Positions 51,713 to 61,448 of a DNA stretch of 64,000 bases are shown here, in pieces. A model generated the notes under the pieces. The model was not told where the DNA came from. It saw only the letters and a list, made by a program, of their open reading frames with translations, and made no database searches. This DNA is from Arenibacter algicola (GTDB lineage Bacteria > Bacteroidota > Bacteroidia > Flavobacteriales > Flavobacteriaceae): NCBI RefSeq assembly GCF_018860365.1, contig NZ_JAHKPO010000007.1:186001-250000 (forward strand). The letters are read 5' to 3'. The position numbers and the translations under genes are program-made. Every line of letters begins with the position of its first letter. Position 1 is the stretch's first letter.

Positions 51713-52240
51713 ATGTTGACTTATAGGCAGGCCAATGCCGGGGATTATTTGGAATTCGCCAAATTGCACGTAAAAAGTTGGCAACAACATTACAGAGGTG
51801 ATTTTAGTGATCATTTTTTGGATGTTGAAGCTGCTTCGGAAAGAAAAGAGGTTTGGAAAGATAGACTAAGCAATCCCTCTCCTAATCAATTCGTTTTGGT
51901 TGCAGAACAGGATGGGGAAATCTGTGGATTTGCCTGTGCCTTTCTAGAGAATGATACCGAATACGGCACCTTATTGGATAATTTGCACGTATTGGAGAAG
52001 GTCAAGGGAAAGGGAATTGGCAGACATTTGATAAGCTTGGTGGCCCAGGAAGCACTGAAGAATAATCCCGAAGGAAAATTGTATTTATGGGTGTTGAAGA
52101 ACAATGCCAGCGCAATGGCCTTTTATGAGCGTTTGGGAGGAGTTAATGGTGAAACCGTGGTAGGAAACGACATTGGTGATCAGGAAGTACTTAAATGCAG
52201 GGTAACATGGGAAAGTCTAAAAGTGCTGGCACATTGGTGA
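51713..52240 (+). CDS. GNAT family N-acetyltransferase
   Basis: A 175-residue acetyltransferase. The N-terminus MLTYRQANAGDYLEFAKLHVKSWQQHYRG matches the GNAT class that shares the HVKSWQ-type motif; the acetyl-CoA site is LDNLHVLEKVKGKGIGRHLISLVAQEA, and LYLWVLKNNASAMAFYERLGG closes the fold. Substrate unknown. It follows the Dabb gene by 9 bp. Confidence 0.9.
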   Translation: MLTYRQANAGDYLEFAKLHVKSWQQHYRGDFSDHFLDVEAASERKEVWKDRLSNPSPNQFVLVAEQDGEICGFACAFLENDTEYGTLLDNLHVLEKVKGKGIGRHLISLVAQEALKNNPEGKLYLWVLKNNASAMAFYERLGGVNGETVVGNDIGDQEVLKCRVTWESLKVLAHW

Positions 52241-52258
52241 TGCATTAGAACCGATATT

Positions 52259-52618
52259 ATGAATATAGAGGAATTTAGGGAGCATTGTATTATTAAAAAA
52301 GGGGTTACGGAAGAATTCCCCTTTGATGCCGCCACCTTGGTGTTCAAGGTAATGGGCAAAATGTTTGCCCTAGTGCCTCTGGAGCGTATCCCATCCCAAG
52401 CCAATTTGAAATGCGATCCGGAAAGGGCCATTGAATTGCGGGAAACATACGATGGAAAAATCACTGCTGGGTACCATATGAGCAAAGTACATTGGAATAC
52501 CCTTTATTTGGAGTCTTTGGCGCCTACTTTGGTCCAGGAATTGATAGACCATTCCTACGAACTGGTAGTTGCCGGTCTAACAAAAAAGTTACAGGCCCAA
52601 CTTAAGGCTTTGGATTAA
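52259..52618 (+). CDS. MmcQ/YjbR family protein
   Basis: A 119-residue protein of the YjbR/MmcQ fold (CyaY-like). Diagnostic blocks are IEEFREHCIIKKGVTEEFPFDAATLVFKVMGKMFALV, NLKCDPERAIELRETYDGKITAGYHMSKVHWNTL and ELIDHSYELVVAGL. Often labelled DNA-binding on structural grounds, but no biological role is secure. It sits 18 bp after the GNAT gene. Confidence 0.92.
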   Translation: MNIEEFREHCIIKKGVTEEFPFDAATLVFKVMGKMFALVPLERIPSQANLKCDPERAIELRETYDGKITAGYHMSKVHWNTLYLESLAPTLVQELIDHSYELVVAGLTKKLQAQLKALD

Positions 52619-52652
52619 CTACATTTGCATAAATTACATTTCAAATTCCTAA

Positions 52653-54425
52653 ATGGATAACCTAAAAACATTTTATAGACACAGAGTTGAACTGCATACC
52701 GGATTGTTGGGGCAGGTAAAAAGACAACTGGCCTTATCCAGTACCATCAGATTGATCGTTTTTGTTTTCGCGGCCGGCTTGACCTACCTTTTTTTTGGGG
52801 ATACCAAATTGGTCTTGGGAACAGTCATAGTTGCCATAGGCCTGTTTTTATTTTTGGTTTCCAAACATACGGATTTACAGTACAGGAGGGACAAACTTTT
52901 GGCCCTAATAAAAATAAATGAAACGGAAATTAAGGTGTTGGAACGCAATTTTCATCACCTTCCCGATGGTTCGGAATATAAGGATCCTACCCATTTTTTT
53001 GCCCAGGACATTGACCTGTTCGGAAAAGGGTCTTACTATCAATATAGTAATCGTACCGCCTTGCTCCAAGGTAGCGATATGTTGGCGGAGATGCTATTGT
53101 CCAATAACTTGGCCAATATTGCCGACAAGCAGAAGGCTGTGGAAGAATTATCCAAATTACCCGATTGGAGACAGGAATTTTCTGCAATAGCTATCCTGGT
53201 AAAAACGGATACTACCACCAAAACCATAGTTTCATGGCTTTCTGGCTATAAGGCATACGTTCCCAAGGTAATGCGTTTTGTGTCCTATGCTTTTTCTTTG
53301 GTTTCCCTGATTTTAATTGGAGGATACTTGTTTGGGCTATTACCCGGTTACCCAATTTTCATGATACTATTGGCGGGTTTGTTATTGAGTGGTTTTTACC
53401 TAAAAGGCACTTCTAAATTGGCTTCGGATGCCAATAGGTTACAAAGTACCTTTCAGCAATATCAAAAATTGATTCTAAAAATAGAGGAACAGGAATTTAC
53501 CTCCGATCTTTTAAGGGAAAAGAGGAATTCTGTGGTCTCCCAGAAAGAGTTGGCCTCAAAAGTTTTAAAGGAATTCTCTGAAATTCTCGGTGCCTTGGAC
53601 CAAAGGAACAATATGTTTTTTGCCTTGTTGGGGAACGGATTTTTTCTTTGGGATTTGTTACAGGCGTACAGGATAGAACGGTGGATAGGCCAGCACGGGC
53701 CAAAGGTGGAACAGTGGTTTAACGCCATAGCCTTTTTTGATGCCTTTAATAGTTTGGGGAATTTTGCCCATAATCACCCCAGCTATAGCTATCCGAAGTT
53801 GGTGGAAAACGAGATTGTCCTGAAATCGGTGAAGGCATCACATCCTTTATTGGATCCCCAAAAAGCGGTTCCCAATGATATAACGATCCTTAAGGAACAG
53901 TTTTTTATTGTCACCGGAGCCAATATGGCCGGGAAAAGTACCTTTTTACGAACGGTTTCCCTGCAAATTGTCATGGCCAACGTAGGACTTCCTATATGCG
54001 CCCAATCTTCGGAATATTCCCCTATTAAATTAATAACCAGCATGCGGACTACTGATTCCCTTACGGATGATGAATCTTATTTCTTTTCCGAATTGAAGCG
54101 GTTGAAGTTTATCGTGGATGAAATACAGAAGGACAAATATTTTATTGTTTTGGATGAAATCCTAAAAGGGACCAACAGCATGGATAAGGCTATTGGCTCA
54201 CGGAAGTTTGTTGAAAAGTTGGTGGCCTCAAAATCTACCGGGATTATTGCGACCCATGATTTAAGTTTATGTGAAGTTTCAGAGGAGTTGCCCCAGGTTA
54301 TGAATTACTATTTTGATGCTGAAATCATTAATAATGAACTTAATTTCGATTACACCTTTAAAACAGGGGTTTGTAAAAATATGAATGCATCTTTCTTGTT
54401 AAAAAAGATGGAAATAGTGGAATAA
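52653..54425 (+). CDS. Membrane-anchored MutS-family ATPase
   Basis: A 590-residue protein keeping just the MutS core and ATPase regions. Two N-terminal helices (about 31-48 and 52-70) and another hydrophobic pair (about 205-252) make it a membrane protein. The ATPase has Walker A GANMAGKSTFLRTV (about 422), MRTTDSLTDDESYFFSELKRL, Walker B YFIVLDEILKGTNSMDK (about 495) and IIATHDLSL. The mismatch-recognition domain I with its Phe-x-Glu is absent, so it is not a canonical mismatch-repair MutS. Function unknown; it is likely an ATP-driven clamp-like machine at the membrane. Confidence 0.88.
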   Translation: MDNLKTFYRHRVELHTGLLGQVKRQLALSSTIRLIVFVFAAGLTYLFFGDTKLVLGTVIVAIGLFLFLVSKHTDLQYRRDKLLALIKINETEIKVLERNFHHLPDGSEYKDPTHFFAQDIDLFGKGSYYQYSNRTALLQGSDMLAEMLLSNNLANIADKQKAVEELSKLPDWRQEFSAIAILVKTDTTTKTIVSWLSGYKAYVPKVMRFVSYAFSLVSLILIGGYLFGLLPGYPIFMILLAGLLLSGFYLKGTSKLASDANRLQSTFQQYQKLILKIEEQEFTSDLLREKRNSVVSQKELASKVLKEFSEILGALDQRNNMFFALLGNGFFLWDLLQAYRIERWIGQHGPKVEQWFNAIAFFDAFNSLGNFAHNHPSYSYPKLVENEIVLKSVKASHPLLDPQKAVPNDITILKEQFFIVTGANMAGKSTFLRTVSLQIVMANVGLPICAQSSEYSPIKLITSMRTTDSLTDDESYFFSELKRLKFIVDEIQKDKYFIVLDEILKGTNSMDKAIGSRKFVEKLVASKSTGIIATHDLSLCEVSEELPQVMNYYFDAEIINNELNFDYTFKTGVCKNMNASFLLKKMEIVE

Positions 54426-54509
54426 CCACTATGGTTTAGGTAGGAAATTGTAAATTTTCAGTACCCTTCGACGAAATGAGGGCATAGCTCTTTTGAATAA
54501 ATAATCAGG

Positions 54510-55511
54510 ATGGATTCGCTAACACAGATAGTACTGGGTGCCGCAGTGGGAGAAGCGGTTTTAGGTAAGAAAGTAGGCAATAAAGCCATGCTTTACGGAG
54601 CTATTGCCGGGACCATACCCGACTTGGATGTTTTAGCCAATTACGTTACCGATACTGTTACCGCTATAGAATGGCATAGAGGGTTTACCCACTCTATCTT
54701 CTTTTCCATAATTTTTGCCCCTATCTTCGGTTGGTTAGTTTTTAAATTGGAACGGAAGGGGCCTGCCACATGGAAGGAATGGTCATGGTTGTTCTTTTGG
54801 GGACTTTTTACCCATCCCATTTTAGATGCCTTTACCACGTGGGGGACCCAACTTTTTTGGCCATTTGATCTTAGGGTAGCTTTTCAGAACATCTTCGTTA
54901 TTGATCCCTTGTACACCTTGCCCTTTTTGCTGTTCCTTATTCTGGCTCTGCGCCAAAAGCGCAATCTAGCGCTGCGGTGGCGTTATAATATGTGGGGGTT
55001 GACCATTAGTAGTTTGTATTTGGGACTTAGCTTGGTGCTCAAAGGAGTGGCTTATAAAAAGATTACCGATAGTTTGGACGCACAGGGAATAGCTTATACG
55101 GAAATAGATACTAGGCCTTCTCCATTTAATACTGTTCTTTGGTCTGCCAATGTGGATGCGGGGGATGCCTACCTCATTGGGAACTACTCTTTTTTCGATA
55201 ATAAGCCAGTTCTGTTCAGTCGGTATCCAAAAAACCACGAATTGTTGGGTGGCTTGGCCCAAAGTGATAAGATTCAACGGCTGAAAAAAATTACTGAAGG
55301 TTGGTATACGATTAATGAGGTAAACGGGCAGTTGTTTTTTAATGACCTGCGATTCGGGTTGATGAGTTTGGATCCCAAGGAGCAGCAATTTGCCTTTAAT
55401 TATAAGTTGGTTCCCAAGGATGGGGAGCTGTTGGTAGAGGAAAGTCCAAAATTAAAAAGGGATGCCAAAAAGCTCCTTTTGGCCCTATGGGCACGTATGT
55501 GGGGGAATTAA
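54510..55511 (+). CDS. YdjM-type membrane-bound metal-dependent hydrolase
   Basis: A 333-residue protein of the YdjM/DUF457 family. It begins MDSLTQIVLGAAVGEAVLGKKVG, with AIAGTIPDLDVLANY, EWHRGFTHSIFFSIIFAP and GLFTHPILDAFTTWGTQLFWPF, where the Asp and His residues form the proposed metal site at the membrane face. Four or five helices occupy the first 190 residues; the C-terminal 130 residues are soluble. Enzymatic substrate is unknown. Confidence 0.9.
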   Translation: MDSLTQIVLGAAVGEAVLGKKVGNKAMLYGAIAGTIPDLDVLANYVTDTVTAIEWHRGFTHSIFFSIIFAPIFGWLVFKLERKGPATWKEWSWLFFWGLFTHPILDAFTTWGTQLFWPFDLRVAFQNIFVIDPLYTLPFLLFLILALRQKRNLALRWRYNMWGLTISSLYLGLSLVLKGVAYKKITDSLDAQGIAYTEIDTRPSPFNTVLWSANVDAGDAYLIGNYSFFDNKPVLFSRYPKNHELLGGLAQSDKIQRLKKITEGWYTINEVNGQLFFNDLRFGLMSLDPKEQQFAFNYKLVPKDGELLVEESPKLKRDAKKLLLALWARMWGN

Positions 55512-55540
55512 CGCAATGCTTTAGGTCTCAGATATGGTCC

Positions 55541-55610
55541 CCTCGAGCGGAGTCGAGAGGTGTTGGACACTTATAATGTTAAAATGAGGTTTCGACTGCG
55601 CTCAACCGGA
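55541..55610. repeat. Inverted-repeat element of the GAGCGnAGTCGA type
   Basis: CCTCGAGCGGAGTCGAGAGG (55541-55560) and an inverted, diverged copy GGTTTCGACTGCGCTCAACC (55588-55607) could pair into a long hairpin. It lies in the convergent gap between the YdjM-type and DUF4407 genes. This sequence is a familiar interspersed intergenic repeat in flavobacteria. Confidence 0.8.
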
Positions 55611-55700
55611 CAGTCGGGGGATTTTGGCCATATTGTCCTATAGATTTTAAACGAGAGGTTGAAGGTAAAGGTTAATCCCGTTGGGAGATTAGCTTTATCT

Positions 55701-56801
55701 CTATAAGCTCTTTACTTGCACCTCATGAAAGGCATCGGCCTGTAACTTCAACAATTCCTCTGCTTTTTGTTTTTTGTATTTGTAAATTTCCTCTTCTTCT
55801 GCTATTTCACTGTAGATTTTATTGTTTAAAATGGTATCTGTTTCCAATACTTTTTCACGTTGCCCAACCTTTTGGGTTACCCAGGTCCTTAGGGCACTTT
55901 CTTGGTCTTCCAGCTTATAATCGTAAGCCCCTTTAGGGGAAAGCAATTTTGCTACTATGGGTGATGTTTCTATAGCTAGGAACAAAAGAAAAATAAAGAA
56001 AGAGGGCAACCATGGCAATTTATCCAGGGCATTTATTCTAGCCAGGAGTCCGTCGAAACCATCAATAATGGGTTGAGTAGTTGTTATTTGATCTGCATAT
56101 TCCAGATCCAGAGCAACGATCTGCGCCTCCAAGGCTGAAATTTTTTCGGAGTTCATTTGTTTTAGGGCCTGCAGTTCGGCCAGGGCGACATCGTGTTTGT
56201 CCCTTTTTTCCTTGTATACTGGCCCCTTGCCCAGTAATTTGGTACCTGCGGTTCCTTCTGCCTCGGAGATATAGGTGTCGTAAAGGGCATTTGTTTCGGC
56301 CTCCTTGGTAATAATTTCATTTTTAAGGCCCAATATATCGTTCTTTAGTTGTTCGGTTTTTGGGGTGTATTGTGTGGCAATTTGCTCCTTATTGGCAAGC
56401 GTCATCGTATTTTTTTCCTCTAGGAGTACCTGATTGATCTCTTTTTCAAAAATTTTCATTTCCAAAGGTTTGGAGATGACGATGGCGATAATGATGGCTA
56501 ATATTAGTCGCGGGGTTGCCTGTAATAATTCGCTCTTAAAACTAGCGCTCTTTTTTATGGTAGATACAATAAATCGGTCCAGATTAAAAATGAGAAGCCC
56601 ACAAATAAGGCCGAAAAAAATGGAGGTATAGATATTGTCGAAGACGGTAAATAGGGCATAGGCACTAGCTATAAATGCCATGACTGCCGTAAAGAAGACG
56701 GTAGCGCCAATTCCGGCGTATTTGTTTTGTTCTCCTTTGGAGCAAGTTTTGAGAATATCGGTATCGGCCCCGGAGCAGAGCATAAAGAATTGCTGTAACA
56801 T
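55701..56801 (-). CDS. DUF4407 family membrane protein
   Basis: A 366-residue protein with helices at about 28-50, 53-75, 95-115 and 265-285, and a long coiled-coil region between (about 120-250; heptad-like KTEQLKNDILGLKNEIITKEAET). Family blocks include GADTDILKTCSKGEQNKYAGIGATVFFTAVMA, GLICGLLIFNLDRFIVSTIKK and RLILAIIIAIVISKPLEMKIFEKEI. DUF4407 is widespread in Bacteroidota and unstudied. It lies next to a two-component system on the same strand but 135 bp away. Confidence 0.9.
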   Translation of the reverse strand: MLQQFFMLCSGADTDILKTCSKGEQNKYAGIGATVFFTAVMAFIASAYALFTVFDNIYTSIFFGLICGLLIFNLDRFIVSTIKKSASFKSELLQATPRLILAIIIAIVISKPLEMKIFEKEINQVLLEEKNTMTLANKEQIATQYTPKTEQLKNDILGLKNEIITKEAETNALYDTYISEAEGTAGTKLLGKGPVYKEKRDKHDVALAELQALKQMNSEKISALEAQIVALDLEYADQITTTQPIIDGFDGLLARINALDKLPWLPSFFIFLLFLAIETSPIVAKLLSPKGAYDYKLEDQESALRTWVTQKVGQREKVLETDTILNNKIYSEIAEEEEIYKYKKQKAEELLKLQADAFHEVQVKSL

Positions 56802-56935
56802 AGTGATCTGATTTTGATTGATGTTCCTATAGACTGTTAGAATGTAGAAACCTATGATTTGTTACAGTAAATTATCATAAATATTGGGCATAAGCTTAGA
56901 GCTTTTCAATATTGCTGCACAGAGGATGCCCCTGC

Positions 56936-57553
56936 TTAGATAAATTCCAGATGGGTAGCCATGCGTATCAAGGTGGCGGTATTTTTGGCTTCGAATTTTG
57001 CCAATAGGTTTTTCCGGTGGGTGTCTACGGTGGTGATACTTATAAAAAGTTTGGTTGCGATCTGGTTATTGGTAAGACCTTCTGAAATTAGTGATAACAC
57101 CTCTTTTTCCCGCCTTGTGATGATGGGTATTTTTGAACCTACATTTTTTTTGACGATCAATGCCGCTTCCTCACTTAAATATTTTTCACCGTCCATTACG
57201 GTTTCAATGGCGTCCAATAATTCTTCTTTGGTTGCATTCTTTAGCACATAGCCGGAAGCCCCGTTATCCATAATTTTGTTGATATAGCTCTGTTGGTTGT
57301 AGGAACTTAAGCCAATAATTCCAATTTTGGGATATTTGGTTTTTATTTCCTTGGATAGCTCTATTCCACTTATGTCCGGGAGGTTTATATCCAATAAAAT
57401 AATGTGTGGTTGGTGTGTTTGTAGAAATGCCATACAGGATGTTGCATTCATTGCATGTCCCATCCACTCCAAACCTTTTGCATTTTGTAGTAAGGATCTT
57501 ATGCCCTCTATGATCATATAATGATCATCAACGATAAATATTCTTGTTGTCAT
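56936..57553 (-). CDS. LuxR/NarL-family response regulator
   Basis: A 205-residue regulator. The receiver domain (1-120) has the acidic pair DD at 9-10, the phosphorylated Asp 55 in IILLDINLPDISG and Lys in VLKNATKEEL. The C-terminal LuxR helix-turn-helix is ITRREKEVLSLISEGLTNNQIATKLFISITTVDTHRKNLLAKFEAKN. The sensor kinase gene ends one base upstream, so the two are translationally linked and form a cognate pair. Confidence 0.95.
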   Translation of the reverse strand: MTTRIFIVDDHYMIIEGIRSLLQNAKGLEWMGHAMNATSCMAFLQTHQPHIILLDINLPDISGIELSKEIKTKYPKIGIIGLSSYNQQSYINKIMDNGASGYVLKNATKEELLDAIETVMDGEKYLSEEAALIVKKNVGSKIPIITRREKEVLSLISEGLTNNQIATKLFISITTVDTHRKNLLAKFEAKNTATLIRMATHLEFI

Positions 57554-59527
57554 TTAAACATTAAATTCTATATGTACAGATGTGCCTTTGCTATATTCCG
57601 AGTCCACGTTTAGATTTCCTTTTAGAAATTCAACCCTATGCAGAATGTTGGTCCAGCCCATACCTTGGGATTTTTTTAATATTAGAGTATCAAATCCTTC
57701 CCCATCATCCTCTACGGTAATGGTAAGTTGGTGCTCCGTTTTAGTAATTTGTACGATCACGGTTTCGGCCTTTGCGTGCTTTAAGGTGTTGTTGATGAGT
57801 TCCTGTACAATTCTATAGATGGTAATGGCTACAGTCTGGTTTATGGACGTATTTGCCAATCCAAAGGACAGATAATTGATCTGTACTGCCCCTGTCTTAT
57901 TTATGTGGTTGCAAAAATCTTTTAGGGCAGTGTCCAGGCCAAACTTAAGTAAGGATTCCGGCATCATGTTATGGGCTACCCTGCGCATCTCTTTAATGGA
58001 ACTGTCCAACATATCCATACTGCGTTCAAATACTTGTTGATTATCATTGGTCATGATCATATTTCCTTTAATCGATTCAAAGGAATATTTGATTCCGGAA
58101 AGCATTCCGCCCAGGCCGTCATGTAGGTCCTTGGCCAACCTTGTTCTTTCCTGTTCCTCTCCCTTTAAGACCGCCGCGGTTGCGGCAAGTTGTTTTTCTG
58201 TTTCAAGTTCGTTGATCCTATTGGTCTGAAGTTTCTGTTTATGGCGATAATTTCTATAGGAAATATAGCTCGTGAGCAGAATGACCATAATTACCCCGAA
58301 CAGAAGATAATTCAAGCTGTTCTTCTGGCTAATGGACAGTTCTTGGATCTTTTTATTATTTACTAAATTGGATATCATGGCCTCCTTCTTTTCGGATTCG
58401 AATTTGGCTTCCAACAGATTTATGTTTAATTTACTTTTTTCTCCGACCACAGAATCGTTTAGAATCTCATATTTTTTGCGATACTCCAGCGCATCCCTAT
58501 ATCTCCGGGCCTTTTCGGCCATTTCCGAGGCCTTTAGGTAAAGGTCCTTTAGTTCGTATTTTGTACCCAGTTTTTCTGCCAAGGATATGCCCGAAAGAAT
58601 GGAAGCCACGGATTGCTCATCCTGTCCGGTGTTTTTGTAAAGGTCAGAGAGGCCCATATAGGCGTACATTTCATATTCAGGGGCATCCTTTTCTTTGGTT
58701 AGGGCTATTATTTTGCTGTAATAATTTAGAGCTTTACCGTAATTGTGCTCTGCATTGTATACGTCTGCGGTGCCCAACAAGCCATCCAAGATTAGAATGT
58801 AATCATCGATTTTTTCCCCAATTTGGACTATTTGTGAATAGTGCTTAAGGGCATTTCCATAATCCTTTAAATACAGTTCCGCCGTTGCAATGTTGAACAT
58901 GGACGATGAAATGGCATAGTCGTTTTTGAGACTATGGGCTAATTCCAGTGCCCTAATGGCATAGGTCTTGCCTTTTTCAAATTCTTTGAGATTGATAAAA
59001 ATGGAGGCCAGATTGTTGTTGATAATCCGTTGCAATCTTATGTCTTCCAGTTCCTCGGCAATTTTTAGGGCCATAAGGTAGTTGTCCGTAGCCAAATGGA
59101 AATCTGATAGATAGTGCCATTCACTGCCAATATTGATCAAAGCTACCGCAATATCCCTCTTGCTGCCAATTGTTTCATAGATGGTAAGTGCTTCTTTACA
59201 TAAGGCCAATGCTTCCTTAAATTTGCCTTGTGTATTTAGAATTTCTATGGCATGACTGGCGTAGGCCGCCTTACCTCTGTCATATTTAAGGGCCATTGAG
59301 CGCTTTTTGGCCACATTGTAATACCAGAGGGCAGAGTCGGGATATTTATTTGCCAGCTCCTCCCCATATAGGTAATACAGGTTTACAAGGACAGTGTCAT
59401 TTGGAGTTGCTTTTATTTGACGACCTATACTATCCAATTTGGAAGATTGGCCAAAGGCAAATTGCATTAGGGCCAAATACGGCAACGACCAAACAACTGA
59501 TTTACGCGGAGAGTTGAATGCATACAT
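57554..59527 (-). CDS. TPR-containing NarL-type sensor histidine kinase
   Basis: A 657-residue kinase. After a signal peptide, residues about 25-370 are TPR units (AVALINIGSEWHYLSDFHLATDNYLMALKIAEELEDIRL and similar) outside the membrane, then a helix at about 405-428, a coiled coil, the HisKA_3 domain with the phospho-His in RTRLAKDLHDGLGGML (about 467), and a C-terminal HATPase_c with ELINNTLKHAKAE and VEDDGEGFD...SQGMGWTNI. This architecture is typical of Bacteroidota; the ligand is unknown. ATG 59527 is preferred to the TTG at 59536. It pairs with the LuxR regulator downstream. Confidence 0.93.
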   Translation of the reverse strand: MYAFNSPRKSVVWSLPYLALMQFAFGQSSKLDSIGRQIKATPNDTVLVNLYYLYGEELANKYPDSALWYYNVAKKRSMALKYDRGKAAYASHAIEILNTQGKFKEALALCKEALTIYETIGSKRDIAVALINIGSEWHYLSDFHLATDNYLMALKIAEELEDIRLQRIINNNLASIFINLKEFEKGKTYAIRALELAHSLKNDYAISSSMFNIATAELYLKDYGNALKHYSQIVQIGEKIDDYILILDGLLGTADVYNAEHNYGKALNYYSKIIALTKEKDAPEYEMYAYMGLSDLYKNTGQDEQSVASILSGISLAEKLGTKYELKDLYLKASEMAEKARRYRDALEYRKKYEILNDSVVGEKSKLNINLLEAKFESEKKEAMISNLVNNKKIQELSISQKNSLNYLLFGVIMVILLTSYISYRNYRHKQKLQTNRINELETEKQLAATAAVLKGEEQERTRLAKDLHDGLGGMLSGIKYSFESIKGNMIMTNDNQQVFERSMDMLDSSIKEMRRVAHNMMPESLLKFGLDTALKDFCNHINKTGAVQINYLSFGLANTSINQTVAITIYRIVQELINNTLKHAKAETVIVQITKTEHQLTITVEDDGEGFDTLILKKSQGMGWTNILHRVEFLKGNLNVDSEYSKGTSVHIEFNV

Positions 59528-59778
59528 GACGTACAATTTGCTCCTTTAAAGGTACGCATAGCACTGATACAAAATATCCCTTTTTTCCATGATTTTTAAT
59601 GGTAAGAAAATCCTGTTTTTAGGGGATTGTAGGAGTGGTCTTTTAAATGGAATTTTACAATATGTTATTGATAATTGTATAAAAGTATCTAAGGTATGGA
59701 CGCTATTTATAATCATTGCCCATTCCTTTCATGGCCGTAACGGGTATTTAACGAAGTTTAACTATAAATCTTATTGGA

Positions 59779-60753
59779 ATGAAAACAAAACATCTAATAC
59801 TTGTTGCCCTACTAGGGCTGCTTGGAATATCCGCTTATAAAATAAGTGAGGATATAATTGCCAAATTGGGTATGGACCACGCCAATGCCCAAAACTATAT
59901 AATGGCCAATTTTACGGGAGGTTTTGGCTCGAATTATGAGGTTGAGCCAAACTTTATGAGTCTTCCCAGGTTAAAGTTACTTGCTACTATTGTGGAAGGG
60001 GATAAGGTGGGAGCGGCCAAGGAACTATGTGAATACATAAAGCTGTATTGCAATAGTGAGGAGTTTATGGCCGTGTACCAGAAGAAAAGGGCTGACAGTA
60101 AACCAAGTTCAGAGCCTCCTAGAATGGATGATGCTGTACTTCAGGGAATGAGGGATGGGATTAAGGATTTGGAGGCAGCCTTAACCGACCTCAGGAAGGC
60201 ACCAAAAGAAAATGCCCAATCTATTGCCATGTTCGAACCTATGTTGGAGGAGCAAAAAGCCACGGTTGCCTTGTATGAGGATCCAACCCCTAATAAAACG
60301 AAATGGGAAAAAAGTTATCCGGCAGATCCCGCTGTTCTGGTAAAAAGAAAATTAGAGGAATATCTTAGCTTAGTTTCAAAAGTGGATTTTAACGCAAAAC
60401 TTAGTGCTCCCGATAATTATAAAATTAAAAAGTTTGTCAATCCGGATTACGAGAGTAAATCGCCACAATGGAAAGCGTGTTATAGGGCAGGTAAGGAGGT
60501 AAATACGGCAGTTTCGGCTTTTGTGAAAACTTGGCTTCAGGGGGAGATTATTTCGTCCACAAAAACTAAAATGCCCGTATCTTCGGTAGACGCCAATAAA
60601 GGTAACAGTACTGAGGGTATAGCTAACCCATCCTTTGTTGTGAAAGATGGCAATGATGCCCAGGAACAAAATACGACTGCACCGGATAGTGAACCCAAAA
60701 AATCACTTTTGGCCAGAGTGAAGTCAAAGGCAAAATCGATTATTAACGAATAG
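59779..60753 (+). CDS. Secreted or membrane-anchored protein of unknown function
   Basis: A 324-residue protein I do not recognise. The N-terminus (MKTKHLILVALLGLLGISAY) is a signal peptide or anchor. The body is charged and helical, with two Cys pairs (ELCEYIKLYCNSEEF near 75-85; WKACYRAGKE near 228). It has a proline- and serine-rich hinge, and a low-complexity tail (residues about 255-324) ending in basic KSLLARVKSKAKSIINE. It is monocistronic, upstream of the hairpin island. The 250 bp before it contain no firm promoter. The reading frame has good codon structure, so it is probably real. Confidence 0.7.
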   Translation: MKTKHLILVALLGLLGISAYKISEDIIAKLGMDHANAQNYIMANFTGGFGSNYEVEPNFMSLPRLKLLATIVEGDKVGAAKELCEYIKLYCNSEEFMAVYQKKRADSKPSSEPPRMDDAVLQGMRDGIKDLEAALTDLRKAPKENAQSIAMFEPMLEEQKATVALYEDPTPNKTKWEKSYPADPAVLVKRKLEEYLSLVSKVDFNAKLSAPDNYKIKKFVNPDYESKSPQWKACYRAGKEVNTAVSAFVKTWLQGEIISSTKTKMPVSSVDANKGNSTEGIANPSFVVKDGNDAQEQNTTAPDSEPKKSLLARVKSKAKSIINE

Positions 60754-60793
60754 TGGGGTATTGGAGTGATATCCTTTTTTTCTTGGGGCTCGA

Positions 60794-61030
60794 TCCTGCA
60801 AGGTTTCCAAAACCTTGCAGGACTTCCTTGTGATGGATAGGAGATGGAAGCTCCTTCCCCTACATGGGGAAGGTGGCATCCCTACCTTTTTGTCGGGATG
60901 GCGGAAGGGGTAGTGTGCATCCTTGGGCTTTTGTGATGTGGCTATAAGTGCAATCTCTATTTTTACGAGCTTTCTACCCGCCCCGACTTCTTTCCCAACT
61001 GGCTGTCGGTAAAGAATCCATTTTATTTGA
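60794..61030. repeat. Hairpin-rich repeat unit, copy 1, plus two extra short palindromes
   Basis: It starts with a perfect palindrome TCCTGCAAGGTTT-CCA-AAACCTTGCAGGA (60794-60822), then a block shared with 62031 and 62535 (CTTCCCC/GGGGAAG hairpin, ATCCC/GGGAT hairpin, GTGATGTGGCTATAAGTGC, CTTTCTACCCGCCCC, GTCGGTAAAGAATCCA). Two further copies of the short palindrome are at 61103-61130 and 61186-61212. The gap 60754-61448 holds no gene. Confidence 0.85.
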
Positions 61031-61448
61031 GTATTGCAAAACTGGGCGGCATTGTAAATTGATTTTGCATTAGCATTTGCAGAGGCAACTTTTTTGGGCT
61101 GGTTCCTGCAAGGTTTCAAAAACCTTGTAGGTATGTTGTAAGGGCATTATTGTCTCTATGGTTTTCCGTTTAGGTTTGGTTCTAGTCCTCAAGGTTTCCA
61201 AAACCTTGTAGGTATCAATCCTATCTTGCGACTTTCGTCTTGCAAGTTTTTAGCCCTGAAAATTTCTGGATCTTTATTTTGGCTGACTTATATCATGTTT
61301 TAAGTTAGGAATGTTGGCGACCTTTGGTGTGTTGGTTTAAACGGGTAATACGGACCTTTTGGTTTTATTGCGATTACTTGCTATATGTGCATTGGTACTC
61401 CCCTTTTAAATCGACCAAATATTAAACAATTTCAAAATTTATTAAAGT

